The notes beneath the pieces are model-generated. The model made no database searches. It saw nothing but the letters and a program-made list of their open reading frames with translations, and was not told where the DNA came from. DNA of 34,157 nt, from positions 1-34,157 of the forward strand of contig CAYSLU010000059.1 in NCBI GenBank assembly GCA_964431965.1. Direction: 5' to 3'. Numbering within the stretch: position 1 is the first letter of the stretch; every line of letters starts with the position of its first letter. Below, piece by piece: positions 24,656 to 32,348 of this stretch. Position numbers and translations under genes: made by a program. This DNA comes from CAYSLU01 sp964431965 (GTDB lineage: Bacteria; Verrucomicrobiota; Kiritimatiellia; CAIKKV01; CAYSLU01).

Positions 24656-25825
24656 TTACGGGCGCCCCGGCGTGCAGGCCGGCAGGCGCGCGAGGCGGCG
24701 GCCCGCCTCCGAGAGCGTGGCGGCGTTCTTGGCGAAATGGAATCGGATCAGGTGTTTGACCGGCTCGCGGAAGAAGCTCGATCCCGGCACGGCGGCTACG
24801 CCCACCTCGCGAGCCAGCCATTCGCAGAAGAGCACGTCGTCGTCGGCCCGGCAAGGGGAGATGTCCACGAGGACGTAGTACGCGCCCTGCGGCCGGGTGT
24901 AGGCGAGCCCCGCGGCCTCCAGCGCGCCCAGGAACAGATCCCGCTTCGCGGTGTAGAGCGACTGCAGGCCCCGATAGTAGGACTCCGGGAAATTCAAGGC
25001 CGTGATGGCGGCTTCCTGCAAGGGCGCGGGGGCGCCCACGGTCAGGAAGTCGTGAACCTTCCGGACCCCGTCCACGATCCGCGGCGGCGCGACCACGTAG
25101 CCCAGCCGCCAGCCGGTGATCGAATAGGTCTTGGACAGCGAACTGCAGGAGATCGTGCGCTCAAACATGCCCGGCAACGAGGCGAAGTAGACGTGCCGAT
25201 GCGGCGCGTACACGATGTGCTCGTAGACCTCGTCGGTGATTACGAACGTGTCGAACTCCTCCGCCAGTCCGGCGATGGTGTCCAGTTCCTCGCGGGTGAA
25301 CACCTTGCCCGAGGGGTTGGCCGGGTTGCAGAGAATCAGGGCCTTTGGGCGCTGTTCGAAGGCGCGGCGCAGTTCCATCCGGTCGAACTGAAAGTCGGGC
25401 GGCCGGAGCGGCACGAATATCGGCCGCGCGCCGGAGAGGATCGTGTCGGCCACATAGTTCTCGTAGAACGGGGAGAAGATGATGACCGCGTCGCCGGGAT
25501 TGCAGGCCGCCATCATCGCCGCCATCATGGCTTCCGTGCTTCCGCAGGTCGCCACCACGTGCCGGTCCGGATCGATCGGCACGGACATGTCGCGCGTCAG
25601 CTTTCGGGCCAGCGCCTGACGGAAGCCCGGCGCGCCCCAGGTGACGGCATACTGGTGTGGGCCGCGCTTGGCCACCTCTGCCAGCGCCTGCTTCAGCTCC
25701 TCCGGCGGGTCGAAATCCGGAAAGCCCTGGGACAGATTGATCGCCCGGTGTTCATTCGCCACTCGTGTCATGCGGCGAATGACCGACTCCGTGAACCCCT
25801 CCACCCGCAGACTGGTTTCCGGCAT
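24656..25825 (-). CDS. class I/II PLP aminotransferase (methionine/aromatic or kynurenine type)
   Basis: A 389-residue protein from the ATG at 25823-25825, with GGAGGAG about eight bases upstream. It is a complete fold type I aminotransferase. The N-terminal INLSQGFPDFDPPEEL is typical of the branch containing methionine and kynurenine/glutamine aminotransferases. LCNPANPSGKVFT binds substrate carboxylate, ITDEVYEHIVY holds the PLP-contacting Asp and Tyr, and SSLSKTYSITGWRLGY holds the Schiff-base Lys232. The cytosolic reaction moves an amino group to a 2-oxo acid; the exact pair is not predictable. It is 27 bases downstream of the Rrf2 regulator gene. This suggests it is co-transcribed with the regulator and linked to sulfur amino-acid metabolism, for example methionine salvage. 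Confidence 0.9.
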   Translation of the reverse strand: MPETSLRVEGFTESVIRRMTRVANEHRAINLSQGFPDFDPPEELKQALAEVAKRGPHQYAVTWGAPGFRQALARKLTRDMSVPIDPDRHVVATCGSTEAMMAAMMAACNPGDAVIIFSPFYENYVADTILSGARPIFVPLRPPDFQFDRMELRRAFEQRPKALILCNPANPSGKVFTREELDTIAGLAEEFDTFVITDEVYEHIVYAPHRHVYFASLPGMFERTISCSSLSKTYSITGWRLGYVVAPPRIVDGVRKVHDFLTVGAPAPLQEAAITALNFPESYYRGLQSLYTAKRDLFLGALEAAGLAYTRPQGAYYVLVDISPCRADDDVLFCEWLAREVGVAAVPGSSFFREPVKHLIRFHFAKNAATLSEAGRRLARLPACTPGRP

Positions 25826-25852
25826 GCTGGCTCTCCTCCAGAGGAAGTCGGA

Positions 25853-26296
25853 TCAGATCGCGTAGTTCGGCTCGCCCGGTGCCTGCCGCTCCGTGTGCCG
25901 TAGAACGAGATCCCTCACCGTGACGGCGCTCATGGCGTCGTTCGTCTTCGTCTCGATCTCCGACCACGCTCCTCGGGCCGTGCACGATCCGCTGCGCCCG
26001 CACGTCTCAGGGGCGGAGACACAGGCGACGATGGATCCCGCGCCTTCCAGGGTGTTCACAATATCCAGGAGGGAGATATCCTCTGGATCGCGGGCGAGGA
26101 CATACCCGCCCTGCGCGCCGCGCGTGACGTGAAGGAATCCTGCCGACTTGAGGGGGTTGAGCACTTGCCAGAGATACTTCTGCGAGATGCCCTGCCGTCC
26201 CGATATGTCGCGGAGCGTCACGGGCCCCCGCTCCTGATTCAGCGCCACATCCAGCAGGACCCGCAAGCCATATCTCCCTCTCGTCGAGATCCTCAT
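25853..26296 (-). CDS. Rrf2-family regulator with IscR-like cysteines
   Basis: The start is the ATG at 26294-26296, with AAGGGA six bases upstream, giving 147 residues. MRISTRGRYGLRVLLDVAL begins the winged helix. ISGRQGISQKYLWQVLNPLKSAGFL is the recognition region and TRGAQGGYVLARDPEDISLLDIV the wing and dimer helix. Cys92, Cys99 and Cys105 match the three-cysteine cluster that binds [2Fe-2S] in IscR, with one extra residue in the first spacing. It may therefore sense Fe-S or redox state; CymR-type regulators of cysteine metabolism lack these cysteines. It is divergent from the cysteine/sulfur operon at 26485 and likely controls it and itself. The spacer carries promoters and a repeated motif. 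Confidence 0.9.
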   Translation of the reverse strand: MRISTRGRYGLRVLLDVALNQERGPVTLRDISGRQGISQKYLWQVLNPLKSAGFLHVTRGAQGGYVLARDPEDISLLDIVNTLEGAGSIVACVSAPETCGRSGSCTARGAWSEIETKTNDAMSAVTVRDLVLRHTERQAPGEPNYAI

Positions 26297-26325
26297 GCGT
26301 ATTCCCTTGTGTATAGTGCGGGCAA

Positions 26326-26353
26326 AGTCTATCAAAGATATAGGTATTGTCCA
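26326..26353 (-). promoter_or_regulatory. candidate promoter of the Rrf2 gene
   Basis: On the minus strand TGGACA (26353-26348) and TAGACT (26331-26326) are separated by 16 bases. The predicted start near 26319 would leave a leader of about 22 bases containing the AAGGGA ribosome site. Confidence 0.35.
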
Positions 26354-26396
26354 CATGAGGCGGTTGGCGTCATGGATGGCAGCCGAATCGGAGTGC

Positions 26397-26424
26397 TTGA
26401 CATAGAATGACTACCTTGTATAGT
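26397..26424 (+). promoter_or_regulatory. near-consensus sigma-70 promoter of the sulfur operon
   Basis: A perfect TTGACA (26397-26402) and TATAGT (26419-26424) are separated by 16 bases. This is the best promoter in the window and lies about 60 bases before the GTG start at 26485. A strong unassisted promoter overlapped by a repeated motif fits control by repression. Confidence 0.65.
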
Positions 26425-26484
26425 GACGAGCTAGATTATCCGTGATTTCGGTGTCGGGCGCTATAGGGGGAGGGCAGTTCCGTC

Positions 26485-27633
26485 GTGGAAAGACATGCGG
26501 TCAGAATCGCCACCGCGCTGGCTCAGGCCGGAAGCCGCCGGGATGATCGGACCGGGGCGATTTCCGTTCCGATCTACCAGACGGCTTCGTTCGGCCATCC
26601 GGCGCTCGGGCAGTCCACGGGGTTCGACTACTCTCGCACGTCCAATCCGACCCGTCAGGCGCTGGAGGACACGCTCGCGATGGCGGACGGCGGCTCGCGC
26701 GGGTTTGCTTTTGCCTCGGGCCTGGCCGCCATCGACTGCGTGCTTCGGCTGTTCGGAGCCGGAGACCGGATCGTGGTGACCGAGGACCTGTATGGCGGAA
26801 CGTTCCGCCTGCTCGAGCGGGTGTTTCGGCCGGCCGGCCTGGATTTCGTCTACGTGGACACCTCGGATCTGAGTGCCGTTCTGAGTGCGCTCGCCGGTCC
26901 GGCGGTTCGCGGGATCTTCATCGAAAGCCCGACCAACCCGCTGCTCCGGATCGCGGACATCCGGGCGGTCGCGGCCGCCGCCCGCCTGCGCGGCATTCTC
27001 ACGGTCGTGGACAACACGTTCCTGACCCCGGTCCTGCAGCGGCCGCTCGCGCTCGGGGCCGACCTGACCGTCTACAGCGCCACGAAGTACCTCGCCGGGC
27101 ACAACGACGTCGTGGCCGGCGCGGTGGTGGCGGCGGGCGACCAGCTGGCCAAGCGTGTGGCGTTCCTGCAGAACGCCGTCGGCAGCATCCTGGGGCCCCA
27201 GGACTCATGGCTGACGCTCCGCGGCCTGAAGACGCTGCCCCTGCGGCTGGCCCGCCAGCAGGAGAACGCCATGGCCATCGCCGCGTGGCTGTGCCGCCAC
27301 CCCCGCGTGCCGGCCGTGCACTACCCCGGGCTTCCGGGGCATCCCGGCCGGGCGATCCTGGAGCGCGAGCAGGCGGGCTATGGCGGGATGATCGCGTTCG
27401 AGGTGGACGATCCCGCGCGGGTGCCCCGGATTCTATCGGGCGTGAAGACGTTCATCTTCGCCGAGAGCCTGGGCGGCGTGGAATCGCTGATCACCTATCC
27501 GGCCGTTCAGACGCATGCCGACATGGATCCCGAGGTCCGGGAGCGGCTCGGCATCAACAGCCGGCTGCTCCGGCTCTCCGTGGGCATCGAGGACGCGGAG
27601 GACCTGATCGCCGATCTGGAGGGCGTGCTGTGA
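26485..27633 (+). CDS. Cys/Met metabolism PLP enzyme, cystathionine gamma-synthase-like (first of tandem pair)
   Basis: The GTG at 26485 follows GGGGGAGGG by about 11 bases; the protein has 382 residues, typical of cystathionine gamma-synthase and cystathionine lyases and shorter than most O-acetylhomoserine sulfhydrylases. ISVPIYQTASFGHP is the family start. FDYSRTSNPTRQALE and FASGLAAIDCVL contact PLP, and VYSATKYLAGHND carries the Schiff-base Lys201. The C-terminal LGGVESLITYPAVQTHADM and LRLSVGIEDAEDLIADL are standard. It probably joins cysteine and an activated homoserine, or acts in the reverse direction; family members cannot be separated by eye. It is the first gene of the operon, and its stop overlaps the next start (GTGA). 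Confidence 0.88.
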   Translation: MERHAVRIATALAQAGSRRDDRTGAISVPIYQTASFGHPALGQSTGFDYSRTSNPTRQALEDTLAMADGGSRGFAFASGLAAIDCVLRLFGAGDRIVVTEDLYGGTFRLLERVFRPAGLDFVYVDTSDLSAVLSALAGPAVRGIFIESPTNPLLRIADIRAVAAAARLRGILTVVDNTFLTPVLQRPLALGADLTVYSATKYLAGHNDVVAGAVVAAGDQLAKRVAFLQNAVGSILGPQDSWLTLRGLKTLPLRLARQQENAMAIAAWLCRHPRVPAVHYPGLPGHPGRAILEREQAGYGGMIAFEVDDPARVPRILSGVKTFIFAESLGGVESLITYPAVQTHADMDPEVRERLGINSRLLRLSVGIEDAEDLIADLEGVL

Positions 27634-28814
27634 ACTACCGCACGCGCCTCATCCATTCCGGAGCGGATCGCGCCCGCCATCACGGTGCGTCCAGCGTTCC
27701 GATCTACCAGACGTCCACGTACCATCAGTCCGATCCCGAGCACCTGGGCGCGTACGATTACGCGCGAAGCGACAACCCCACGCGCGAAGCGCTCGAGCGC
27801 GCCATGGCGGAGCTCGAGGCCGGCGCCCGCGGGCTGGCCTTCTCCTCCGGCATGGCCGCCACCTCTTCGGTGCTGCTGCTCTTCCAGCCGGGCGACCACC
27901 TGATCGTCGGCCGGGACATCTACGGGGGCACGTACCGCGTCCTCACCACGCTGTTTCGTCAGTGGAAGCTCGATGCGACTTTTGTCGATTCCACGGACGC
28001 CGATGCGCTCCGCCGGGCCGTCACGCCCGCGACCAAGGCGCTGTTCGTCGAGACGCCGGCGAATCCGCTTCTGACCATCACCGACCTGCGGGCCGCAGCG
28101 CGGATCGCCCGCGAGCACAATTTGCTGGCCATCACGGACAACACGTTCATGACTCCGTATCTCCAGCGGCCGCTGGAGCTCGGCTTCGACATCGTCGTAC
28201 ACAGCGCCACGAAGTACCTTGGCGGCCACAGCGACCTGATCGCCGGCGTGGCGGTGACCCGCGAGGCCGCGCTCGGGCGCCGGCTCAAGGCCGTCCAGAA
28301 TGCGTTCGGCGCCATCCTCGGCCCGCAGGACGCGTGGCTCGTGCTGCGCGGAATCCGGACGCTCGGCGTGCGGCTCGACGCCCAGCAGCGCGCGGCCTTC
28401 GCCATCGCCCGGTGGCTGGCCGGCCGGCCGGAGATCCGCCGCGTGTTCTACCCCGGGCTCGACGGCCACCCGGGACGCGAGACGCACTTCGCGCAGGCTT
28501 CGGGCGGCGGGGCTATGCTCGCATTCGAGCTCCCGGACGGAGCCGCGGCCACCGCGTTCCTGAGGCGGACGCGGCTTCCCCTGGTGGCGGTGAGCCTCGG
28601 CGGCGTGGAGAGCATCCTGTCCTATCCGGCCACCATGTCGCACGCCTCGATGCCGCGCGCCGAGCGACTCTCGCGCGGTATCACGGACGGGCTCGTGCGC
28701 CTTTCCGTCGGGCTCGAGGCAGAGGAAGACGTGATCGCGGACCTGGAAAGCGCATTGACGGGCAAGATGGCAGACACACACACACAACAACACGGAGAGG
28801 GAGACCGGACATGA
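27630..28814 (+). CDS. Cys/Met metabolism PLP enzyme, cystathionine lyase-like (second of tandem pair)
   Basis: The GTG at 27630-27632 overlaps the previous TGA, with GGAGGG six bases before it; the protein has 394 residues. It is a clear paralogue of the preceding enzyme: VPIYQTSTYHQSDPEHLGAYDYARSDNPTREALE, FSSGMAATSSVLLL, HSATKYLGGHSD with Lys195, and LGGVESILSYPATMSHASM. The pair of paralogues suggests that one synthesises and one cleaves cystathionine, as in MetB/MetC or CysA/CysB-type pairs. The C-terminus normally ends near ALTGK, but here it runs on into MADTHTQQHGEGDRT, encoded by an AC dinucleotide run and by the ribosome site of the next gene. Its TGA overlaps the cysteine synthase ATG (ATGA). 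Confidence 0.88.
   Translation: MNYRTRLIHSGADRARHHGASSVPIYQTSTYHQSDPEHLGAYDYARSDNPTREALERAMAELEAGARGLAFSSGMAATSSVLLLFQPGDHLIVGRDIYGGTYRVLTTLFRQWKLDATFVDSTDADALRRAVTPATKALFVETPANPLLTITDLRAAARIAREHNLLAITDNTFMTPYLQRPLELGFDIVVHSATKYLGGHSDLIAGVAVTREAALGRRLKAVQNAFGAILGPQDAWLVLRGIRTLGVRLDAQQRAAFAIARWLAGRPEIRRVFYPGLDGHPGRETHFAQASGGGAMLAFELPDGAAATAFLRRTRLPLVAVSLGGVESILSYPATMSHASMPRAERLSRGITDGLVRLSVGLEAEEDVIADLESALTGKMADTHTQQHGEGDRT
28774..28793 (+). repeat. AC dinucleotide run at the end of the second PLP gene
   Basis: ACACACACACACA (28774-28786) is followed by ACAACAC. It lies in the last codons of the gene and just upstream of the cysteine synthase ribosome site (GGAGAGGGA, 28794-28802). Length change would alter the C-terminal frame and could affect translational coupling. 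Confidence 0.6.
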
Positions 28815-29770
28815 GCAGGATTTTTCAGGACAACCCCGAATCGATCGGCAACACCCCGCTGGTCAAGCTGAACCGCGTCACGCAGGGGGCGAAGGCCACG
28901 GTGCTGGCGAAGATCGAAGGCCGGAACCCGGCCTACTCGGTCAAGTGCCGCATCGGCGCCGCCATGGTGTGGGACGCGGAGAAGCGCGGCCTCCTGAAGC
29001 CGGGCGTGGAGATCGTCGAGCCCACGAGCGGCAACACGGGCATCGCGCTGGCCTACTCTGCGGCCGCGCGCGGCTACAAGCTGACGCTGACGATGCCGGA
29101 GACGATGAGCATCGAGCGCCGGCGCGTGCTGGCGGCGTTTGGGGCCACCCTGGTCCTTACGCCCGGGGCCGAGGGCATGAAGGGCGCGATCAAGCGCGCC
29201 GAGGAGCTCGCCGCATCCGACCCCAGGCGCTACTTCCTGCCGCAGCAGTTCAAGAACCCGGCGAATCCGGCGATCCACGAGAAGACGACCGGGCCCGAGA
29301 TCTGGAACGACACCGACGGGGCCATCGACGTGCTCGTCTCCGGCGTGGGCACCGGCGGCACCATCACCGGCATCAGCCGCTTCTGGAAGCAGACCAAGGG
29401 CGCCAAGCTCCTGACGGTCGCGGTCGAGCCGACCACCAACCCGATCCTCACCCAGAAGAAGGCCGGCCAGCCGCTGACCCCGGGCCGCCACAAGATCCAG
29501 GGCATCGGCGCCAACTTCATCCCCGACATCGTCGATCTGTCGCTGATCGACCGCATCGAGCAGGTCAGCGATGATGAGGCGGTCACCATGGCCAAGCGCC
29601 TGGCCAAGGAGGAGGGCATTATCAGCGGCATCAGCTGCGGAGCCGCCGCCTTCGCCGCGGTGCGCCTGGCCAAACTCCCCGATTTCGCCGGCAAGACCAT
29701 CGTCGTCATCCTGCCCGATGCCGGCGAGCGCTACCTGTCCACGGTGCTGTTCGAAGGCGTGGGAGTCTAG
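28811..29770 (+). CDS. cysK: cysteine synthase A (O-acetylserine sulfhydrylase)
   Basis: A 319-residue protein from the ATG at 28811, with GGAGAGGGA about eight bases upstream. GNTPLVKLNRV starts the fold. NPAYSVKCRIG carries the PLP Lys45, with the CRIG following it as in CysK of E. coli. PTSGNTGIALAYSAAARGYKLTLTMPETMS is the substrate-binding loop. SGVGTGGTITGISRF binds the PLP phosphate, and the GISCGAAAFAAVRLA region closes the site. It makes cysteine from O-acetylserine and sulfide in the cytosol. No serine acetyltransferase gene is seen in the window, so the acceptor must be supplied from elsewhere. It overlaps the preceding gene by ATGA and is followed 24 bases later by the ligase gene. 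Confidence 0.95.
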   Translation: MSRIFQDNPESIGNTPLVKLNRVTQGAKATVLAKIEGRNPAYSVKCRIGAAMVWDAEKRGLLKPGVEIVEPTSGNTGIALAYSAAARGYKLTLTMPETMSIERRRVLAAFGATLVLTPGAEGMKGAIKRAEELAASDPRRYFLPQQFKNPANPAIHEKTTGPEIWNDTDGAIDVLVSGVGTGGTITGISRFWKQTKGAKLLTVAVEPTTNPILTQKKAGQPLTPGRHKIQGIGANFIPDIVDLSLIDRIEQVSDDEAVTMAKRLAKEEGIISGISCGAAAFAAVRLAKLPDFAGKTIVVILPDAGERYLSTVLFEGVGV

Positions 29771-29794
29771 GCCGCTCGGGAGAATGCCATCGCC

Positions 29795-31129
29795 ATGCAG
29801 GGGCTTCATCCATCGCGCGACGCCGTGTCCGGCGAGCGGTACCGCGAGCGCTGCGTGGCGGCGCTGGAGCACGCGCTGGATGAGGCCCCGTTCTACGAGC
29901 GCTGGCGGCCGTTCGACCCCGGCCGATCCGCCCCGGTCGATGCGCGCTACGCGGCTCTGCCGGCCCTGACCAAGCGGGACATCCGCGCGCACATGCCCGG
30001 AGGGTTTGTGCCCCGGAGCCGCGACTTCCGCGCCGGTACCGCCGCGGGCGAGGTCGAGCTGGTGTCCACGAGCGGCACATCGGAGGACCGCGCGTCGATC
30101 GTCTGGCACCAGCCGTGGTGGGACGCCTCCGAGCATGCTGCCGCCGCGCTCCACCGGGGGCTGGAGGCCGTCATCAACGGGACGCAGCGCGAAGCCGTCC
30201 TGACCACGCCGCTCTGCGCCGGAACGGTCTGCCACGTCGGCGACCTGTCCATGCCGGAGCGGACGCTGGGGCGGTTGCTGTTTCTGAACCAGAAAGCGGA
30301 CCCAAATCACTGGACTCCGGCCGACCACGACCGGATGCTCGACGAGCTCAGGCGGTTCGAGCCCGACCTGCTGGAGGCGGACCCGGCGTACCTGGCGATG
30401 CTGGCGCGCTACGCGGCGGATGCCGGAGTGACGGTTCCGCAGCCGCGCTTCGTTTCGCTGACCTACGAGTTTCCGTCCCGCGTTCACTACCGGCAGATGC
30501 GCCGGCTGTTTCCCCGCGCGCCGATCCTGAGCTCGTACGGATCGACCGAGACGGGGCACGTGTTCACCGAGTGCGAGCACGGCCGGTTTCACCAGAACGC
30601 CGCGTTCTGTCGGGTGGATTTCCAGCCGTTCCGGGCGAAGCACGGGGGGCCCCTCACGGGGCGGATCTTCGTCAGCATCCTCGACAACCCCTGGGTGGCC
30701 CTGCTGCGCTTCGACGTCGGCGATCTGGTCCGCCTCGCGACCGGGCCGTGCCCGTGCGGCCGGACGACGGGGCTTACGGTCGCGGCCATCGAGGGCCGCA
30801 TGCGCGACCTGACGTTCGCGGCGGATGGCCGGGCCGTAACCGTGGGTGAACTGGACCGGGCCATCGGCGACACCGGCGGGCTGCTCGCCTATCAAGTGGA
30901 GCAGCCGGGCCCCGGCGAGTATCGGTTCCGGTTCGTGGCCGAGCCGGGGGCGGACCCGTCCGCGGCCGCCGTTTCCCGCCTGCAGGCGCTCTACGGCGTC
31001 GGCGCCCGCATCGCGGCGCGGCGCGAGTCTGCCGTCGGAGTCGAGCAGTCCGGGAAGTTCCGGCTGGCGCGGACGCTGTTCGCGTGGGAGGCTGACGCGC
31101 TGTGTGAGGCAGGAGGAGTCGCGCGGTGA
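29795..31129 (+). CDS. PaaK/CapK-like adenylate-forming ligase
   Basis: A 444-residue protein from the ATG at 29795, with CGGGAGA about 11 bases upstream. It follows the phenylacetate-CoA ligase/CapK branch of the AMP-binding superfamily. Residues 15-45 match the LxxALxxxPFYxRWR start. VSTSGTSEDRASI is the ATP phosphate loop. SSYGSTETGH is the A5 motif and RFDVGDLVRLATGPCPCGRTTG is the A7 region, with the CPCGR metal-like knuckle seen in this branch. The C-terminal subdomain (GRMRDLTFAADGRAVTVGELDRAI) follows. It should activate a carboxylate as an acyl-adenylate; the substrate and whether CoA is the acceptor are unknown. Its stop overlaps the SufS-like start (GTGA), so the two proteins are probably made together. 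Confidence 0.8.
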   Translation: MQGLHPSRDAVSGERYRERCVAALEHALDEAPFYERWRPFDPGRSAPVDARYAALPALTKRDIRAHMPGGFVPRSRDFRAGTAAGEVELVSTSGTSEDRASIVWHQPWWDASEHAAAALHRGLEAVINGTQREAVLTTPLCAGTVCHVGDLSMPERTLGRLLFLNQKADPNHWTPADHDRMLDELRRFEPDLLEADPAYLAMLARYAADAGVTVPQPRFVSLTYEFPSRVHYRQMRRLFPRAPILSSYGSTETGHVFTECEHGRFHQNAAFCRVDFQPFRAKHGGPLTGRIFVSILDNPWVALLRFDVGDLVRLATGPCPCGRTTGLTVAAIEGRMRDLTFAADGRAVTVGELDRAIGDTGGLLAYQVEQPGPGEYRFRFVAEPGADPSAAAVSRLQALYGVGARIAARRESAVGVEQSGKFRLARTLFAWEADALCEAGGVAR

Positions 31130-32346
31130 GCGAGCCCGAAGGATCGGATGCCCTGGCGTGGACGCGGGCCGACTTTCCGCTGCTCCGGCGCCGGATCGAC
31201 GGCCGGCCGCTCGTCCACCTCGACAGCGCATCCACCGCGCCCAAGCCGGAGTGCGTGATCGAGGCCGTGACCCGCTTCTATCGCGAGCACACGGCCAATG
31301 TGCATCGCGGGGTGCACGTGCTGTCCGAGGAGGCGACCGAGGAGTTCGAGCGGGCTCGCGAGGAAGTCGCCTCGTTCCTGAACGCGTCGCCCGCGGAGAT
31401 CGTCTTCACGCGGAACTCCACCGAGGGGATCAACCTCGTCGCGCACGGCCTGGGGTTGAAGGCTGACGATGAAGTGGTGCTCACGGCCGTGGAGCACCAC
31501 TCCAACTTCATGCCGTGGCGCCTCCAGGCGCGGGCCGTTCCGGTCGGCCTCGCTCCCGACGGGCTGCCGCGCTACGAGGAGATCCACGACCGGCTCTCGC
31601 CGCGCACGCGGCTGGTGACGCTGGCGCACGTGTCCAACACGCTGGGCGTGGTGGCGCCGGTCGAAGCGTGGATCGATGCGGCGCACCGGCGCGGGGTGCC
31701 CGTGCTGATCGATGCCTCGCAGAGCGCCAGCCACCTGCCGCTGGACGTGAAGGCGCTCGACTGCGACTTCCTCGTCTGCTCCGGCCACAAGCTGCTCGGA
31801 CCGTCCGGCGTCGGCGTGCTGTACGGCAAGCGGGAGCGGCTGGAGGCGCTGCCGCTCTACCAAGTGGGCGGCGGGATGGTGAAGCGGCACGGGGACGACC
31901 ATTTCACGACGCAGGACGTGCCGTGGCGCTTCGAGGCCGGAACGCCGAACATCGAGGGCGTGATCGGCCTGGGTGCGGCGGTCGCGTACCTGCGCCGCAT
32001 CGGGATGGACGCGGTCGCCCGCCACTCGCAGGCGCTCGGCGCGCACCTCGTGGAGCGGCTTCGCTCCATCCCGGGCACGGCGGTTCTCGGCGACTCGGCG
32101 CCCGCCGGCCGTCGCATCGGGCTCGCGACGTTCACCGTGCGCGCGCCCGGGGTGGGGCAGGAGAGCGTGGCCCGCCTGCTGTGCGACCGCCACCAGATCC
32201 TCGTAAGCGGCGGCTACCACTGCGCGCACATCCTGCATCACCGCCTCGAACTCGAGGGCACCGTGCGCGCTTCCACGCATGTCTTCAACACGCGGGACGA
32301 CATCGACCGCCTGGCGGACGCGCTGCTCGAGCTCGTGGAGGGCTGA
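31126..32346 (+). CDS. SufS-like cysteine desulfurase (class V aminotransferase)
   Basis: The GTG at 31126 follows AGGAGGAG by about seven bases; the protein has 406 residues, the usual SufS/CsdA length. LVHLDSASTAPKP opens the fold. FTRNSTEGINLVAHGLG, VEHHSNFMPWR and IDASQSASHLPLDV are family blocks. CSGHKLLGPSGVGVLYG holds the PLP Lys222, and FEAGTPNIEGVIGL is followed by GGYHCAH with the expected persulfide-forming Cys366. The C-terminal VRASTHVFNTRDDIDRLADAL is standard. It should move sulfur from cysteine to its own cysteine and then to an acceptor. SufE, SufB/C/D or IscU genes are not in the window, so this is probably not the Fe-S assembly copy. It is coupled to the ligase gene. Confidence 0.9.
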   Translation: MSEPEGSDALAWTRADFPLLRRRIDGRPLVHLDSASTAPKPECVIEAVTRFYREHTANVHRGVHVLSEEATEEFERAREEVASFLNASPAEIVFTRNSTEGINLVAHGLGLKADDEVVLTAVEHHSNFMPWRLQARAVPVGLAPDGLPRYEEIHDRLSPRTRLVTLAHVSNTLGVVAPVEAWIDAAHRRGVPVLIDASQSASHLPLDVKALDCDFLVCSGHKLLGPSGVGVLYGKRERLEALPLYQVGGGMVKRHGDDHFTTQDVPWRFEAGTPNIEGVIGLGAAVAYLRRIGMDAVARHSQALGAHLVERLRSIPGTAVLGDSAPAGRRIGLATFTVRAPGVGQESVARLLCDRHQILVSGGYHCAHILHHRLELEGTVRASTHVFNTRDDIDRLADALLELVEG

Positions 32347-32348
32347 CC

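Larger units (their letters stand above)
26306..26425. promoter_or_regulatory. motif shared by both promoter regions of the Rrf2/sulfur divergent spacer
   Basis: CTTGTGTATAGTG (26306-26318) lies by the Rrf2 leader and CTTGTATAGTG (26415-26425) covers the -10 of the sulfur operon promoter; they differ by a two-base insertion. Their position makes them candidate regulator sites. AT-rich words CTATCAAAGATATAG (26329-26343) lie between. Confidence 0.4.

Noticed and set aside
23447..25903. 818-residue plus-strand frame
   Set aside because: Antisense to the GH32/43-like and aminotransferase genes, both of which have motifs and ribosome sites.
28622..31231. 869-residue minus-strand frame antisense to cysK and the ligase gene
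   Set aside because: Opposite-strand shadow of two clear genes; no motif and no start signal.
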